NCBI RefSeq assembly: GCF_010645075.1
Contig: NZ_JAADZV010000005.1
Span: forward strand, 310,001 to 374,000
Reading direction: 5' to 3'
Source of the DNA: Flavobacterium limi
GTDB lineage: Bacteria; Bacteroidota; Bacteroidia; Flavobacteriales; Flavobacteriaceae
DNA length: 64,000 bases
Below the pieces are notes generated by a model, which saw nothing but the letters and a program-made list of their open reading frames with translations, made no database searches and was not told the DNA's origin. Each line of letters opens with the position of its first letter. Within the stretch, counting starts at the first letter, position 1. This document shows, in pieces, positions 23,454 to 34,192 of this stretch. The translations under genes and the position numbers were made by a program.

Positions 23454-25838
23454 ATGAATTATGTTTTTGTTTGCAAGTTAATGAAATTCAACTTTTTAAG
23501 TTATTTTTTGTTATTTGCTACTTTGTCAACATCTATTAGCTATTCACAAACAGCTAAAGGAACCATCACTGGAATTGTAAAAGATACAACAGGAAAACCA
23601 ATCGAATATACTTTAGTTGCTCTTAAAAAAGGAAATAAAAGCAACTATACAGATGAGAATGGTAAATTTATTTTAAAAAATGTCCCAGTTGGGAATATTG
23701 TGATCGTAATTCAGGGATTAGGATATATTGCTACAGAAATGACTGTTGAAGTAAAATCAGGAGAAACTACAACAATTTCAGATATTGTACTGACAGAAGA
23801 TGTGAATCAGCTGGAGGAGGTAAATATCATTAACAGTAAAAATAAATTTGCTAAAAAAGAAACACAATCTGTTGCCCGTTTACCGATTAAAAATCTCGAA
23901 AATCCTCAGGTTTATAATGTTGTAGGTAAAGATTTGATGATGGAACAGGTAGTTTTAGAACGTACTGATGTATACAGAAATGTTCCGGGAGGAGTGCCAA
24001 ACTATTCTGCAGGTGGATCTCAGGGTTTAACTATGAGAGGTTTTTCTAATACAAGCGGAATGCTCAATGGTTTGAATACAAGTGCTGTATATCCTATGAA
24101 TACTGCCATTTTAGAACGTATAGAGTTTATTAAAGGACCGTCTGGGACTTTGTTTGGAGGTAACAGAAATACTTCTTTTGGAGGGGTTTACAATTATGTA
24201 ACCAAGAAACCGTATCAAAATTTTGGTGGTGAAATAGGGTATGTAGGAGGAAGTTTTAATTTTTCCAGAATTGCTGCAGATGTGAATACACCATTAAATA
24301 AAGAAAAAACAGCTTTATTGCGATTAAATGTTGCAGGACAGTCAGAAGGTTCTTTTCAGGACCAGGGTTTTGCTAAAAACTATGTTTTTGCACCTTCCTT
24401 TTCATATCAGGTAACAGATCGCTTAAAATTTTCGGTTGACATAGATATTACCAGAAGTAATTATACGATGACAACTATAGCGATTCCTGCTTCTTCCTTT
24501 TCAGCAATTACAGCAAGGAATTTCAAAGACCTGAAATTAGATTATGAGCGTTCTTACGCAAATAACGATGTGGATGCTGAAATTGGAGTTAATAACATAG
24601 GAGTACAAATCGATTATAAAATATCAGATCAGTGGAAATCTGAAACGAAGTTTTTGAGCTCAGTTGGTTATTACAAACATTTGCTTTGGCTGACTTTAAA
24701 TCTGTTAACAGATGAAACAGCAAACAGGGTTATTCGAAACCAGACACCTGAAACATTTGGAAATACCGAGATACAGCAGAATTTTACCGGGGATTTTAAA
24801 ATAGGATCAATTAGAAACAGAATGCTGATTGGAGTGGATTATAATAAAAATTACAACGAACTGAATCGTGTAGTTAATTTGATTTACGATAAAATTGACA
24901 TAAATCAGCCGTTAAATGATTTTAACAAGGAAAAAATTAAAGATCTTTCATACCAAAAAGGTTTTGCTGCTACTACTACTGAAACAGAAACTTACAGTTT
25001 GTATATTTCGGATGTAATTAATTTTACTCCTTCTTTAATGGCGATGCTAAGCTTGCGTGTTGACAGATTCTCTACGAAAGGAACATATTACCCGGCGACA
25101 GGAATTTATGGAGAAAATGAAGCATATAATCAGACTTCATTAGCTCCTAAATTTGGATTGGTATACCAGCCAGTTATAGATAAGGTTTCCATATTTGCCA
25201 ATTATATGAACGGGTTTGTCAATTTAGCCCCACAGGAAGTAAGTGATAAAGTCTTTTCAAAAATGGATCCTCAATACGGTACCCAATGGGAAGGTGGAGT
25301 TAAGCTGGATGTCATAAAAAATAAATTAAATGCAACTTTGAGCTATTATGATATTAAGGTAACAAATTCAACATATAAAAATGCCGCAGGTTTTACAGTT
25401 CAGGATGGAACCCAAAACAGTAAAGGTGTGGATATTGAACTTATAGCGAATCCTGTTCCCGGATTAAATATTGTTGCCGGATATGCTTATAACGAAAACA
25501 GATATACAAACGCTTCAATTGCTTTAGAAGGAAAATCTCTTGCAGCCAGCCCTAAAAACGTAGCCAATATCTGGGCGAGTTACACGCTTACAGGAGGAAA
25601 AAGCAAAGGTCTTGGTTTTGGTGTTGGAGGAAATTATGTAGGTGATTCATGGTTTGAACAGACAAATACGTTTGTCCTGCCTTCTTATACGCTGTTAAAC
25701 GCTGCATTATTCTATGATCAGCCAAAATACAGAATTTCTTTAAAAGGGAATAACCTGTTAGATGAACAATATTGGAATGCAACAGGAATGCCACAAAAGC
25801 CTGTAAATGTATTGGCAGGTATTACTTTTAAATTTTAA
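23454..25838 (+). CDS. TonB-dependent siderophore receptor
   Basis: A signal sequence (cleavage near SYSQ; the second Met at codon 10 is an alternative start) is followed by a carboxypeptidase-regulatory-like beta domain (~35-110, GTITGIVKDTTGKPIEYTLV), a plug (~140-270, with QGLTMRGFSNTSGMLNGL and RIEFIKGPSGTLFGG) and a 22-strand barrel ending in GITFKF. The RGF and KGPSG motifs are those of FhuE/FhuA-type ferric siderophore receptors, distinct from the SusC type. At 794 residues it is full length. A terminator follows. No iron-regulator site was recognised, and no siderophore synthesis genes are present. Confidence 0.88.
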   Translation: MNYVFVCKLMKFNFLSYFLLFATLSTSISYSQTAKGTITGIVKDTTGKPIEYTLVALKKGNKSNYTDENGKFILKNVPVGNIVIVIQGLGYIATEMTVEVKSGETTTISDIVLTEDVNQLEEVNIINSKNKFAKKETQSVARLPIKNLENPQVYNVVGKDLMMEQVVLERTDVYRNVPGGVPNYSAGGSQGLTMRGFSNTSGMLNGLNTSAVYPMNTAILERIEFIKGPSGTLFGGNRNTSFGGVYNYVTKKPYQNFGGEIGYVGGSFNFSRIAADVNTPLNKEKTALLRLNVAGQSEGSFQDQGFAKNYVFAPSFSYQVTDRLKFSVDIDITRSNYTMTTIAIPASSFSAITARNFKDLKLDYERSYANNDVDAEIGVNNIGVQIDYKISDQWKSETKFLSSVGYYKHLLWLTLNLLTDETANRVIRNQTPETFGNTEIQQNFTGDFKIGSIRNRMLIGVDYNKNYNELNRVVNLIYDKIDINQPLNDFNKEKIKDLSYQKGFAATTTETETYSLYISDVINFTPSLMAMLSLRVDRFSTKGTYYPATGIYGENEAYNQTSLAPKFGLVYQPVIDKVSIFANYMNGFVNLAPQEVSDKVFSKMDPQYGTQWEGGVKLDVIKNKLNATLSYYDIKVTNSTYKNAAGFTVQDGTQNSKGVDIELIANPVPGLNIVAGYAYNENRYTNASIALEGKSLAASPKNVANIWASYTLTGGKSKGLGFGVGGNYVGDSWFEQTNTFVLPSYTLLNAALFYDQPKYRISLKGNNLLDEQYWNATGMPQKPVNVLAGITFKF

Positions 25839-25872
25839 TCTTAAATTCGAGCAGAATTTATAATAAATAATA

Positions 25873-25909
25873 AAAAAACGGTAGCAGATTCAATTTGCTA
25901 CCGTTTTTT
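25873..25909. terminator. Bidirectional terminator between the siderophore receptor and uvrA
   Basis: AAAACGGTAGCA and TGCTACCGTTTT form a stem with an 8-9-base loop and A/T runs on both sides, serving both convergent genes. Confidence 0.85.
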
Positions 25910-25924
25910 ATTTGTATATGTTTT

Positions 25925-28756
25925 TTAAACCAATTCCTTTTTCAAAAATTTGGCTGTATAGCTTTTTTTGTTTTGGGCGACTTCTTCAGGAGTTCCTTTG
26001 GCAACCAATTGTCCGCCGCCTTTTCCACCTTCCGGTCCAATGTCTATGATGTAATCGGCAAGTTTGATTACATCCATGTTGTGTTCAATAACCAGAATGG
26101 TGTTTCCTTTGTCAACCAGTTTATTGATTACTTCCATCAAAACACGAATGTCTTCAAAATGCAGTCCAGTTGTTGGTTCATCCAGAATATAAAAAGTATT
26201 TCCGGTATCTTTTTTAGATAATTCTCCTGCCAGTTTAATACGCTGTGCTTCACCGCCGGAAAGTGTTGTGCTTTGTTGGCCAAGGGTAATATAGCCTAAA
26301 CCAACATCCTGAATTGTTTTTACTTTTCTGTAGATTTTTGGAATATTTTCAAAAAACGGAACCGCTTCGTCAACAGTCATATCCAGAACGTCAGAAATTG
26401 ACTTTCCTTTGTATCTGATTTCTAAGGTTTCTCTGTTGAAACGTTTTCCCTGGCAAGTTTCACATTCTACATAAACGTCAGGTAAAAAGTTCATTTCAAT
26501 TGTTCTGACACCAGAGCCTTCACAGGTTTCACAGCGTCCGCCTTTTACATTAAAACTAAAACGTCCGGCTTTGTAACCACGAATCATACTTTCAGAAGTC
26601 ATTGTAAAAAGGTTTCTGATTTCTGTAAAAACTTCTGTATAAGTTGCAGGATTCGAACGTGGTGTACGGCCAATCGGACTCTGATCAATATCAATCACTT
26701 TGTCTATATGTTCTAAGCCTTCAATCTTTTTATAAGGCTGAGGTTTTTTTACTCCATTGAAATAATAAGCATTCAAAACTGGGTAGAGCGTCTCATTGAT
26801 TAAGGTCGATTTACCGCTTCCTGAAACTCCGGTTACGCAAATTAACTGACCTAAAGGGATCTCAATCGAAACGTTCTTGAGATTATTTCCCGTTGCTCCG
26901 GTTAGTTTTAAGAATTTTCCATTTCCTTTTCTTCTTTCTTTTGGGATTTCCAGCTTCATTTTACCATTCAGATATTGAGCAGTAATTGTATTTGAAGCCA
27001 ATGTTTCTTTTGGCGTCCCGGTACTGATGATTTGTCCTCCGTATTTTCCTGCTTTAGGACCAATATCAATAACATAATCAGCAGTTTCAATCATGTCTTT
27101 GTCATGTTCCACCACGATAACCGAATTTCCAATATCACGCAATTGCTCAAGGGATTGAATCAGTTTTTCGTTGTCTCTTTGGTGAAGACCAATACTAGGC
27201 TCATCCAAAATATATAAAACACCAACCAATTGCGAACCAATTTGCGTTGCCAGACGAATACGCTGTGCTTCACCACCCGAAAGTGATTTTGAACTTCGGC
27301 TTAAAGCCAGATAATTCAAACCTACATTCATTAAAAAGTTCAAACGGTCTTTGATTTCTTTTACAACTTCAGAAGCAATTAAAAGCTGTTTGTCAGTCAA
27401 ATGATTTTCTAAATCCAGAAACCAGGAAGTTAAATCAGAAATGTCCATATCACATAATTCGGTGATATTTTTCTCATTTACCCTGAAAAATAAAGCTTCT
27501 TTTTTAAGACGTGACCCATCGCAGACAGGGCAGTCAATTTCGTCCATAAAATCTTTTGCCCAGCGTTTTATGCTTGTAGTAGCGCTTTCGTCATATTGAT
27601 TTTTAATGAAATTAGAAATACCTTCAAAATCAATTTTATATTCTCTCGTAACACCAAGATCTTTTGAGTTGATGGTAAATTTGTCTTTTCCTCCATGAAG
27701 AATCATATTTAAGGCTTCTTCAGGTATTTTTTCAATCGAATCCGTGATTTTAAATCCGAATTTTTCTCCAATGGTTTCCAATTGCTTGAAAATCCATGAA
27801 GATTTGTATTCACCAAGAGGAGCAAAACCGCCACTTTTAATTGATAATTTAGGATTCGGGATAATCTTTTTAACGTTGATTTCGTGTACGGTTCCCAATC
27901 CGTTACAATGCGGACACGCACCTTTTGGTGAGTTAAACGAAAATAAATTTGGTTCCGGATTTTGATAGGATATTCCGGTTGTAGGGCACATTAAATTTCG
28001 GCTGAAATAACGGACTTCATTTGAATCCTGATCTAAAATCATCAATACATCTTCACCATGGTGCATTGCGGTATTAATGCTTTCTGATAGTCTTTTTTGA
28101 GTGTCAGGATTATCTTCAATTACCATTCGATCGACAACAATTTCTATATCATGAGTCTTGTAACGATCCAGTTTCATTCCGGCAACCAAATCCTGAATTT
28201 CACTATTTACACGAACTTTTAAAAATCCCTGTTTGGTGATTTGCTGAAAAAGTTCAGCATAATGTCCTTTTCGGGCTTTAATAACCGGAGCCAGAATATT
28301 GATTCTTTTTCCGTTATAATCCTGAATAATTAAGTCCTTAATTTGTTCATCAGAATAGGAAACCATCTTCTCACCGGTGTTGTAACTGTATGCATCAGCA
28401 CCACGTGCGTATAAAAGTCTAAGGAAGTCATATATTTCAGTAATCGTTCCAACTGTTGAACGCGGACTTTTACTGGTTGTTTTTTGTTCAATTGCAATAA
28501 CTGGTGAAAGGCCGTCAATTTTATCCACATCAGGGCGTTCCAAACCACCAAGAAACTGTCTTGCATAAGCTGAAAAAGTTTCAACATAACGACGCTGGCC
28601 TTCAGCATAAATGGTATCAAATGCCAAAGAAGATTTCCCTGAGCCCGAAAGTCCTGTAATCACTACAAGTTTTTCTCTGGGAATTGAAATGTCTATATTC
28701 TTAAGATTATGAACTCTTGCACCAAGAACTTCAATAGTATTGTCTTTATCTAGCAT
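25925..28756 (-). CDS. uvrA: Excinuclease ABC subunit A
   Basis: UvrA scans DNA for bulky lesions as a dimer and loads UvrB in nucleotide excision repair. The protein shows two ABC ATPase halves: Walker [10 protein letters not shown] near residue 35 and GVSGSGKST in the second half, two LSGGEAQRI signatures, and two zinc modules (CPHCNG, and CETCEGSG...CETCQG). The 943 residues are full length. The ATG at 28756 is preferred; the longer frame to 28768 starts with TTG. It is a single gene with a terminator after it and a -7 box 17 bases before the start. Identification is secure. Confidence 0.97.
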   Translation of the reverse strand: MLDKDNTIEVLGARVHNLKNIDISIPREKLVVITGLSGSGKSSLAFDTIYAEGQRRYVETFSAYARQFLGGLERPDVDKIDGLSPVIAIEQKTTSKSPRSTVGTITEIYDFLRLLYARGADAYSYNTGEKMVSYSDEQIKDLIIQDYNGKRINILAPVIKARKGHYAELFQQITKQGFLKVRVNSEIQDLVAGMKLDRYKTHDIEIVVDRMVIEDNPDTQKRLSESINTAMHHGEDVLMILDQDSNEVRYFSRNLMCPTTGISYQNPEPNLFSFNSPKGACPHCNGLGTVHEINVKKIIPNPKLSIKSGGFAPLGEYKSSWIFKQLETIGEKFGFKITDSIEKIPEEALNMILHGGKDKFTINSKDLGVTREYKIDFEGISNFIKNQYDESATTSIKRWAKDFMDEIDCPVCDGSRLKKEALFFRVNEKNITELCDMDISDLTSWFLDLENHLTDKQLLIASEVVKEIKDRLNFLMNVGLNYLALSRSSKSLSGGEAQRIRLATQIGSQLVGVLYILDEPSIGLHQRDNEKLIQSLEQLRDIGNSVIVVEHDKDMIETADYVIDIGPKAGKYGGQIISTGTPKETLASNTITAQYLNGKMKLEIPKERRKGNGKFLKLTGATGNNLKNVSIEIPLGQLICVTGVSGSGKSTLINETLYPVLNAYYFNGVKKPQPYKKIEGLEHIDKVIDIDQSPIGRTPRSNPATYTEVFTEIRNLFTMTSESMIRGYKAGRFSFNVKGGRCETCEGSGVRTIEMNFLPDVYVECETCQGKRFNRETLEIRYKGKSISDVLDMTVDEAVPFFENIPKIYRKVKTIQDVGLGYITLGQQSTTLSGGEAQRIKLAGELSKKDTGNTFYILDEPTTGLHFEDIRVLMEVINKLVDKGNTILVIEHNMDVIKLADYIIDIGPEGGKGGGQLVAKGTPEEVAQNKKSYTAKFLKKELV

Positions 28757-28772
28757 AAATTTGAGCAAAACG

Positions 28773-28780
28773 CAAAGTTA
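28773..28780 (-). promoter_or_regulatory. Probable -7 box of uvrA
   Basis: TAACTTTG on the minus strand fits TAnnTTTG, 16 bases upstream of the ATG. No TTG at the normal distance is seen. Confidence 0.45.
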
Positions 28781-28879
28781 CCACTTTGATTTGTTCTTTT
28801 TGGGCTATGTGGCAGAAGTTTATGTTAAAAATTGTAACAAAAATGCTAAACTGAATTATGTTTATTTTAAATATTAAAA

Positions 28880-30664
28880 TTATTCAATAGTCATAGAGCG
28901 CAGTTTCATTCGGTAGGCTTCAAGTGCTATAGATTTCGAAATAAAACCATAATATTTATCATTTCGGATAACGGGAAGAAAAGCTGATTTCGATCTTTCA
29001 AACTTCCTCATTACAGTTTCCATGCTGTCAAACGAATAAATGGTTGCCGGAGGTTCCTTCATGACGTCTTTAATCTGAGTATATTTTACCCGGTAAGCAT
29101 TAAAAATGATTTCCCGGATATCATTAAAATGTACAATACCCAACAAATCTTTTTCGTTATTTACAACTGCAAATACGACCTGGTTTGAATGTGAAATAAG
29201 ATCTACTAATTTGCTTAAATTTTCATCCGGGTGAACAGTTAAGTAATCGGATTGAATGATCGTATCAATATCTAAGGTTGACAGGATATTAGAATCTTTA
29301 TTGCTGGTAAAGGCATGACCTTTTATAGCCAAATTTTTAACATCAAGCGAATATCTTTCAAAACGCTTCGAAATAGCAAAACTTATTGAAGATACAATCA
29401 TCAGCGGAATCATTAAGCTGTAACCGCCTGTAATCTCTGCAATTAAGAATATAGCGGTTAGCGGTGCATGAAATAGGCCGCTCAAAATACCTGCCATTCC
29501 AACCATTGTAAAATTTGTAATTGGTAATTTTGATAAGCCAATCAGAGTTATAAATTTTGAAAAGAAATAACCTAAGTAAGAACCTAAGAACAGGGAAGGT
29601 GCGAAATTCCCTCCGTTTCCACCGCTCCCAATGGTAAGTCCGGAAGCAAAAACTTTTATCATCATTGTACATCCAATAAAAAGCAGTAAAATCCATTGAC
29701 TATTTCTAAAGTCCTCAAATAAGGTGTTTTCTAACAGTTTTCCCGGATCAGTTTCAGATAAAGTCCTGATACTTTCATAGCCCTCACCAAAAAGAGTAGG
29801 GAAAATTAAAATAAGCAAAGCCAGGAGTGATGATCCCAAAAAGGCTTTTTTGTATGGATCCATTTTCAATTTCGAAAAATAATGCTCTACTCTTTGAAAA
29901 TTCCTGGCGTAATAAACCGCCATGAATCCTGTTAATATTCCTAGAAGCACATAAAAAGGGATGTTATGATAATTAAAAGCTTCCTGTTTTTTGAAGGATA
30001 AAAGGATGGATTCATCTAATACAATTGCAGAGACTAAAGCTCCTGTGGCTGCTGAAATCATAATAGGAGTGAAGGCTGAAATACTTACATCTACTAATAG
30101 GACTTCAATAGCAAAAAGAACTCCTGCAATGGGTGCGTTAAAAGCTGCTGCAATTCCCGCTGCTACACCACAGCCAATAAGAAGTGTTCTGTCTTTGTAT
30201 GCTAATTTATAATTTTGTGCAAAGTTTGATCCAAATGCTGCCCCCGTAATCACAATTGGACTTTCAAGACCTGCGGAACCTCCTAAACCTACAGTTAATG
30301 AACTTGTTATAATTTGTGCATACATTTGTTTTTTTGGAATAATTCCCGCTTTTTTGGCAACTGCATATAATATTTGCGAAGTTCCTTTTTCAATACTTCC
30401 GTTCAGTATTCTATTTACAACAAAAACGGTTAATACTATCCCAATAATTGGCAGAATACTGGAAATAAAGCTCCATTTTAGAATTCCTGTGATATAATTT
30501 GCGAATGAAAAAACGCTATGTGCAAAAGTTTTTAATACAATTACTGCCAAGGAGCATGAGATGCCAATCAGAACACTTGATAAAAAAATAAACTGCTTTG
30601 GTGTCATCAAAGACTGGGCTAAAGCAATAATACTTTCTAATTTTCTAAAATATTTTTTAAGCAT
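28880..30664 (-). CDS. ClC family chloride channel/exchanger with CBS domains
   Basis: The first ~430 residues are the multi-pass ClC membrane domain with GGSAGLESPIV (the Glu of the gating position is kept) and GSGGNGGNFAPSLFLG. The last ~140 residues hold a CBS pair (DYLTVHPDENLSKLVDLI and a second repeat with KEPPATIYSFDSMETVM), which usually binds adenine nucleotides to regulate transport. The kept gating Glu suggests a proton-coupled exchanger. Length 594 is typical for CBS-bearing bacterial ClC proteins. It lies alone, downstream of its own -7 box, and is probably concerned with halide or acid homeostasis. Confidence 0.92.
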   Translation of the reverse strand: MLKKYFRKLESIIALAQSLMTPKQFIFLSSVLIGISCSLAVIVLKTFAHSVFSFANYITGILKWSFISSILPIIGIVLTVFVVNRILNGSIEKGTSQILYAVAKKAGIIPKKQMYAQIITSSLTVGLGGSAGLESPIVITGAAFGSNFAQNYKLAYKDRTLLIGCGVAAGIAAAFNAPIAGVLFAIEVLLVDVSISAFTPIMISAATGALVSAIVLDESILLSFKKQEAFNYHNIPFYVLLGILTGFMAVYYARNFQRVEHYFSKLKMDPYKKAFLGSSLLALLILIFPTLFGEGYESIRTLSETDPGKLLENTLFEDFRNSQWILLLFIGCTMMIKVFASGLTIGSGGNGGNFAPSLFLGSYLGYFFSKFITLIGLSKLPITNFTMVGMAGILSGLFHAPLTAIFLIAEITGGYSLMIPLMIVSSISFAISKRFERYSLDVKNLAIKGHAFTSNKDSNILSTLDIDTIIQSDYLTVHPDENLSKLVDLISHSNQVVFAVVNNEKDLLGIVHFNDIREIIFNAYRVKYTQIKDVMKEPPATIYSFDSMETVMRKFERSKSAFLPVIRNDKYYGFISKSIALEAYRMKLRSMTIE

Positions 30665-30691
30665 TCTGTCTGTGAAAAATTAACGATGTTA

Positions 30692-30699
30692 CAAATTTA
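30692..30699 (-). promoter_or_regulatory. Probable -7 box of the ClC gene
   Basis: TAAATTTG on the minus strand matches TAnnTTTG and lies 27 bases upstream of the start codon. Confidence 0.45.
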
Positions 30700-30867
30700 A
30701 CTCTTAACATTTAAATCTGTATAAAATTTAAGTGCAAATCTTTATAAAAATTAAAAAGAAAACTGTCGTTGGGATTTTGGTGTGCAGTTATACGTAAAAA
30801 TTAGATACCAGATATTGTAATTGTGTCTATAACAGACAAATATTGGCTTATAAAATTTTTATTTCAT

Positions 30868-31452
30868 TTATAATGAAAGTAATTTTTGTTTGGAGTGGTA
30901 TTGAATTTCTTCAAAGAAAGTAGTAAACTCTTCTTCAAAATCTTTATAATATTGTTTTAATTCTTCAGTAGCAAATTGCATTCTGGACATGTTTTTCGAC
31001 CTTTTGTCCATTTGAGTTAGAATCTGATGAATTCCCTCTACTGTCTGGTAACTCAAAAGCCAGTTTCTTTCGATCATATAAGGCATTAAGTCCTGAGTTT
31101 TTTCAGTTAGTATAGAATAATTATCATGTAATGAATTGTAAAAACGATTGATGAAATCTTCTAATTTTTCATCTGAATATTTTGTCCAGTTTTTGGCTAA
31201 AAAATGATCGTATACTATATCTACAATCACTCCGGCATAATGATGGTATTTTTCGTGTAATCGTTTGGTACTTTGCCTGAAACTATCATGCGAATCAGTA
31301 TAGGTATCTATAAAACGATGTAAAATAATTCCTTTTTGAACATCATCAGGAAAATGCTCAAATTGTTTTCCACGAATACCATCCGCCATGAAATTACCTA
31401 TTTTGATTAAATCGTTTTCGCCTGAAAGATATATATGTGCAAGGAAATTCAT
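30868..31452 (-). CDS. Acyl carrier protein phosphodiesterase (AcpH family)
   Basis: The 194-residue protein opens with MNFLAHIYLSG and continues with GNFMADGIRGK, KGIILHRFIDTYTDSH and VDIVYDHFLAKNW, the His/Asp-rich motifs of the AcpH family, related to HD hydrolases. AcpH removes the 4'-phosphopantetheine arm from holo-ACP in a Mn-dependent reaction. The gene is monocistronic, with about 200 bases to the ClC gene on its 3'-side and 207 bases to glmM on its 5'-side. Confidence 0.88.
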   Translation of the reverse strand: MNFLAHIYLSGENDLIKIGNFMADGIRGKQFEHFPDDVQKGIILHRFIDTYTDSHDSFRQSTKRLHEKYHHYAGVIVDIVYDHFLAKNWTKYSDEKLEDFINRFYNSLHDNYSILTEKTQDLMPYMIERNWLLSYQTVEGIHQILTQMDKRSKNMSRMQFATEELKQYYKDFEEEFTTFFEEIQYHSKQKLLSL

Positions 31453-31626
31453 TGTTTTGTGGTATTATTAATTTTAGTGAATTCACACAACTATGATTAC
31501 ATGTGTAAATGTATAAAAAACTTTTTAAATGATTTTTGTTAAAAAATGACAGAGGTGCATCATAAATATTCAACGATTATTTTAAAATCTTATTACTTCA
31601 TTATCTCAGTAACTCAGCAACTTTTT

Positions 31627-31634
31627 TATATTTG
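31627..31634 (+). promoter_or_regulatory. Probable -7 box of glmM
   Basis: TATATTTG lies 25 bases before the glmM start codon. The A-rich leader (ends CTCACAAAA) has no Shine-Dalgarno site, as usual in Bacteroidota. Confidence 0.5.
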
Positions 31635-31659
31635 TAATAAATAACCATAACTCACAAAA

Positions 31660-33048
31660 ATGACTTTAATAAAATCGATTTCAGGAATAAGAGGGACAAT
31701 CGGTGGGAAAGTAGGAGATAACCTGACTCCGGTTGATGCTGTAAAATTTGCATCGGCTTACGGAACTTTCCTTAAAAATAATACTCAAAAAGAAAAATTA
31801 ACGATTGTAATTGGCCGTGATGCCAGAATTTCAGGGCCAATGATCCATAATCTGGTTGTAAATACGTTGATAGGTTTAGGAATTAATGTAATTGACCTTG
31901 GACTTTCTACAACACCAACTGTAGAGATTGCTGTACCATTGGAAAAAGCAGACGGAGGAATTATTCTTACAGCTTCTCATAATCCGAAGCAGTGGAATGC
32001 ATTGAAGTTGTTGAATCAAAAAGGTGAGTTTTTAAGCGGAGCTGAGGGTGCAAAAATTCTTGAAATTGCAGAAGCTGAAGCTTTCGATTTCTCAGATGTA
32101 GATAATTTAGGAGAAATTACAGTAAATGATGCTTATATGGATATTCATATTGATGAAGTTTTAAACTTGCCATTGGTGGATGTTCAGGCAGTAAAAGATG
32201 CGAAATTTAAAGTAGTTGTCGATGGTGTAAATTCTTCTGGCGGAGTTGTTATTCCAAAACTTTTAGAACAAATGGGTGTTGAAGTTGTAAAGTTATACTG
32301 TGAACCAAACGGACACTTTCCTCATAATCCTGAACCATTAAAAGAGCATTTAACAGATATTTCGGAATTAGTTGTAAAAGAAAATGCTCATTTAGGGATT
32401 GTTGTAGATCCGGATGTTGACCGCTTAGCATTTATTAGTGAAGATGGAGAAATGTTTGGAGAAGAATATACATTAGTGGCTTGTGCAGATTATGTTTTAA
32501 GTAAAACGCCGGGAAATACAGTTTCTAATATGTCATCGTCGAGAGCATTGCGCGATGTAACAAAAGCACATAATGGAAATTATGAAGCAAGTGCAGTAGG
32601 TGAGGTGAATGTAGTGGAATTAATGAAGAAAAATAATGCCATAATAGGAGGAGAAGGTAATGGTGGAATTATATATCCGGAATCACACTACGGACGAGAT
32701 AGTTTGGTTGGTGTGGCGTTATTTTTAACGCATCTGGCAAATAAAAAGATGTCGGTTTCTGCATTACGTGCTTCATATCCTGAATATTATATGAGCAAAA
32801 ATAAAATTGAACTCACCCCGCAAATAGATGTTGATGCGATTTTAGTTGCTATGACTGATAAATATAAAAACGAAGATATTGCAACAATTGATGGTGTTAA
32901 AATTGATTTTGCAGAGGAATGGGTTCATTTAAGGAAATCAAATACAGAGCCTATTATACGTATTTATACGGAAGCTTCTTCACAACAAAAAGCAGATGTT
33001 TTGGCACTTCGTATAATTGATGAAATAAAAATTATTGCAGGTATTTAA
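31660..33048 (+). CDS. glmM: Phosphoglucosamine mutase (alpha-D-phosphohexomutase)
   Basis: The enzyme converts glucosamine-6-phosphate to glucosamine-1-phosphate for UDP-GlcNAc, peptidoglycan and LPS synthesis. The four phosphohexomutase regions are visible: phosphoserine loop TASHNPKQWN with S106, metal loop DPDVDR (D250, D252, D254), sugar loop GGEGNGG, and phosphate loop RKSNTEPIIRIYTE. The 462 residues are close to the family length. Since many Bacteroidota have one such enzyme annotated as either GlmM or ManB, phosphomannomutase activity is an alternative; GlmM is favoured. A strong terminator follows. Confidence 0.9.
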   Translation: MTLIKSISGIRGTIGGKVGDNLTPVDAVKFASAYGTFLKNNTQKEKLTIVIGRDARISGPMIHNLVVNTLIGLGINVIDLGLSTTPTVEIAVPLEKADGGIILTASHNPKQWNALKLLNQKGEFLSGAEGAKILEIAEAEAFDFSDVDNLGEITVNDAYMDIHIDEVLNLPLVDVQAVKDAKFKVVVDGVNSSGGVVIPKLLEQMGVEVVKLYCEPNGHFPHNPEPLKEHLTDISELVVKENAHLGIVVDPDVDRLAFISEDGEMFGEEYTLVACADYVLSKTPGNTVSNMSSSRALRDVTKAHNGNYEASAVGEVNVVELMKKNNAIIGGEGNGGIIYPESHYGRDSLVGVALFLTHLANKKMSVSALRASYPEYYMSKNKIELTPQIDVDAILVAMTDKYKNEDIATIDGVKIDFAEEWVHLRKSNTEPIIRIYTEASSQQKADVLALRIIDEIKIIAGI

Positions 33049-33070
33049 GTTTTGCAATATGAATTCAATA

Positions 33071-33114
33071 AAAAAAGGTTTAATGAAATTATTGTTTTCA
33101 TCAAACCTTTTTTT
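33071..33114. terminator. Bidirectional terminator between glmM and the SOD gene
   Basis: AAAAAAGGTTT-ATGAAA pairs with TTTCAT-AAACCTTTTTT in a long stem with a short loop, flanked by A and T runs; both convergent genes end near it. Confidence 0.85.
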
Positions 33115-33132
33115 ATTTTATAATTGAATTTT

Positions 33133-33915
33133 TTAATACTTTTTAACCTTGGTTAAGGCCGTTTTGTAATTTTCATTGACCTTTTCCCAATTGATTAATT
33201 TGTAAAAAGCATCTATATAGCTTCCTTTTCTGTTTTGATAATCCAGATAATAAGCGTGTTCCCATAAATCTATTGCTAAAATTGGGGTTCCAGGAATCAA
33301 TGCATTTTTCATTAAAGGGTTATCCTGATTTTCGGTAGTTGTAATTTGTAATTTCCCTGCTCTGTCTACTACGAGCCAGACCCATCCTGAACCAAATTGC
33401 TTAGTTGCCTCATTTTTAAATTGAGTTGTAAGATTATTAAAAGAGCCAAACTCTTTATTTACAGAACCAGCTAAAGTGTCTTTAGGGATTTGCTCTTTTG
33501 GTGTCAAAATATCAAAATAAAGAGTATGATTGTAATAACCGCCTGCATTTTGACGAAGTTTAGCGTTGTTCATATCCATTTTTTTCAGGATATCTTCTAT
33601 AGAGGCATTTTCAAATTCTGTTGAAGCAATTTCTTTATTTAAATTATTAGTATAGGATAAATAATGTTTAGAATAATGGGTTTCTAAAGTCAGAGATCTT
33701 ATTGCTGGAGCTAGAGCATCATAACCAAAAGGTAATTTTGTTAAAGCAAATGAACCATCGTCAGCTTTTACATCAGCTGGATTGCCAATCGTGATTTTTT
33801 CTTCTTTTGTTGGTAAAGGTACTTCAACAACTTCAGTTAACTTATTATTATCATTACAGGAAAATAACATCAGTAATGAAGCTGTGAAAGTAAAACTGAC
33901 AATGTTTTTTTTCAT
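33133..33915 (-). CDS. Superoxide dismutase (Mn-type) lipoprotein
   Basis: The protein converts superoxide to oxygen and peroxide. Metal ligands are the first His of ETHYSKH, the His of NHTLYF, and Asp and His of DLWEHAYY. The middle reads NAGGYYNH (Gly pair as in MnSOD) and the outer-sphere Gln comes from TTENQDNPL, also the Mn pattern; the usual Trp of the LFW motif is Phe. The N terminus is a lipobox (LFSC, Cys20) with a charged linker of about 40 residues, so the enzyme is anchored in the envelope, unlike the cytoplasmic form. It ends the cdsA-psd-ACBP series, 7 bases after the ACBP stop. Confidence 0.92.
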   Translation of the reverse strand: MKKNIVSFTFTASLLMLFSCNDNNKLTEVVEVPLPTKEEKITIGNPADVKADDGSFALTKLPFGYDALAPAIRSLTLETHYSKHYLSYTNNLNKEIASTEFENASIEDILKKMDMNNAKLRQNAGGYYNHTLYFDILTPKEQIPKDTLAGSVNKEFGSFNNLTTQFKNEATKQFGSGWVWLVVDRAGKLQITTTENQDNPLMKNALIPGTPILAIDLWEHAYYLDYQNRKGSYIDAFYKLINWEKVNENYKTALTKVKKY

Positions 33916-33922
33916 AATTTAA

Positions 33923-34192
33923 TTATTTTGATGTTAGGGAGTTGATTATTTCAATGTAATTCTCTTTTGCTTCCTCAATAGATATATGGCTGATTTGCAT
34001 CCATGCATTTGTTTTGAATGCATCACGCAAACCAAAATTTTCAGATTGATTATATACTGCCGTACCAAACGTAGCCTGTTTATAATAGGCATAAAGTCTT
34101 AACTGCACATCTTGCGGCAGTGAAGCCTGTGTCATTTTCATAGCGGTTTCTACAGCCTCCGAAAAACGAATATCTAAATCTTTTTTACTCAT
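33923..34192 (-). CDS. Acyl-CoA-binding protein
   Basis: This 89-residue four-helix protein has the ACBP signature YYKQATFGTA and FKTNAWMQ, where Tyr and Lys contact the CoA phosphate. ACBPs bind long-chain acyl-CoA and are common in eukaryotes but patchy in bacteria. Its start codon overlaps the psd stop codon (TAATG arrangement), so translation is coupled to phosphatidylserine decarboxylase. That suggests a role in supplying or buffering acyl groups for phospholipid synthesis. Confidence 0.93.
   Translation of the reverse strand: MSKKDLDIRFSEAVETAMKMTQASLPQDVQLRLYAYYKQATFGTAVYNQSENFGLRDAFKTNAWMQISHISIEEAKENYIEIINSLTSK

Noticed and set aside
25895..26221. 108-codon plus-strand frame over the uvrA end
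   Set aside because: Antisense to uvrA and overlapping its terminator; no start context.
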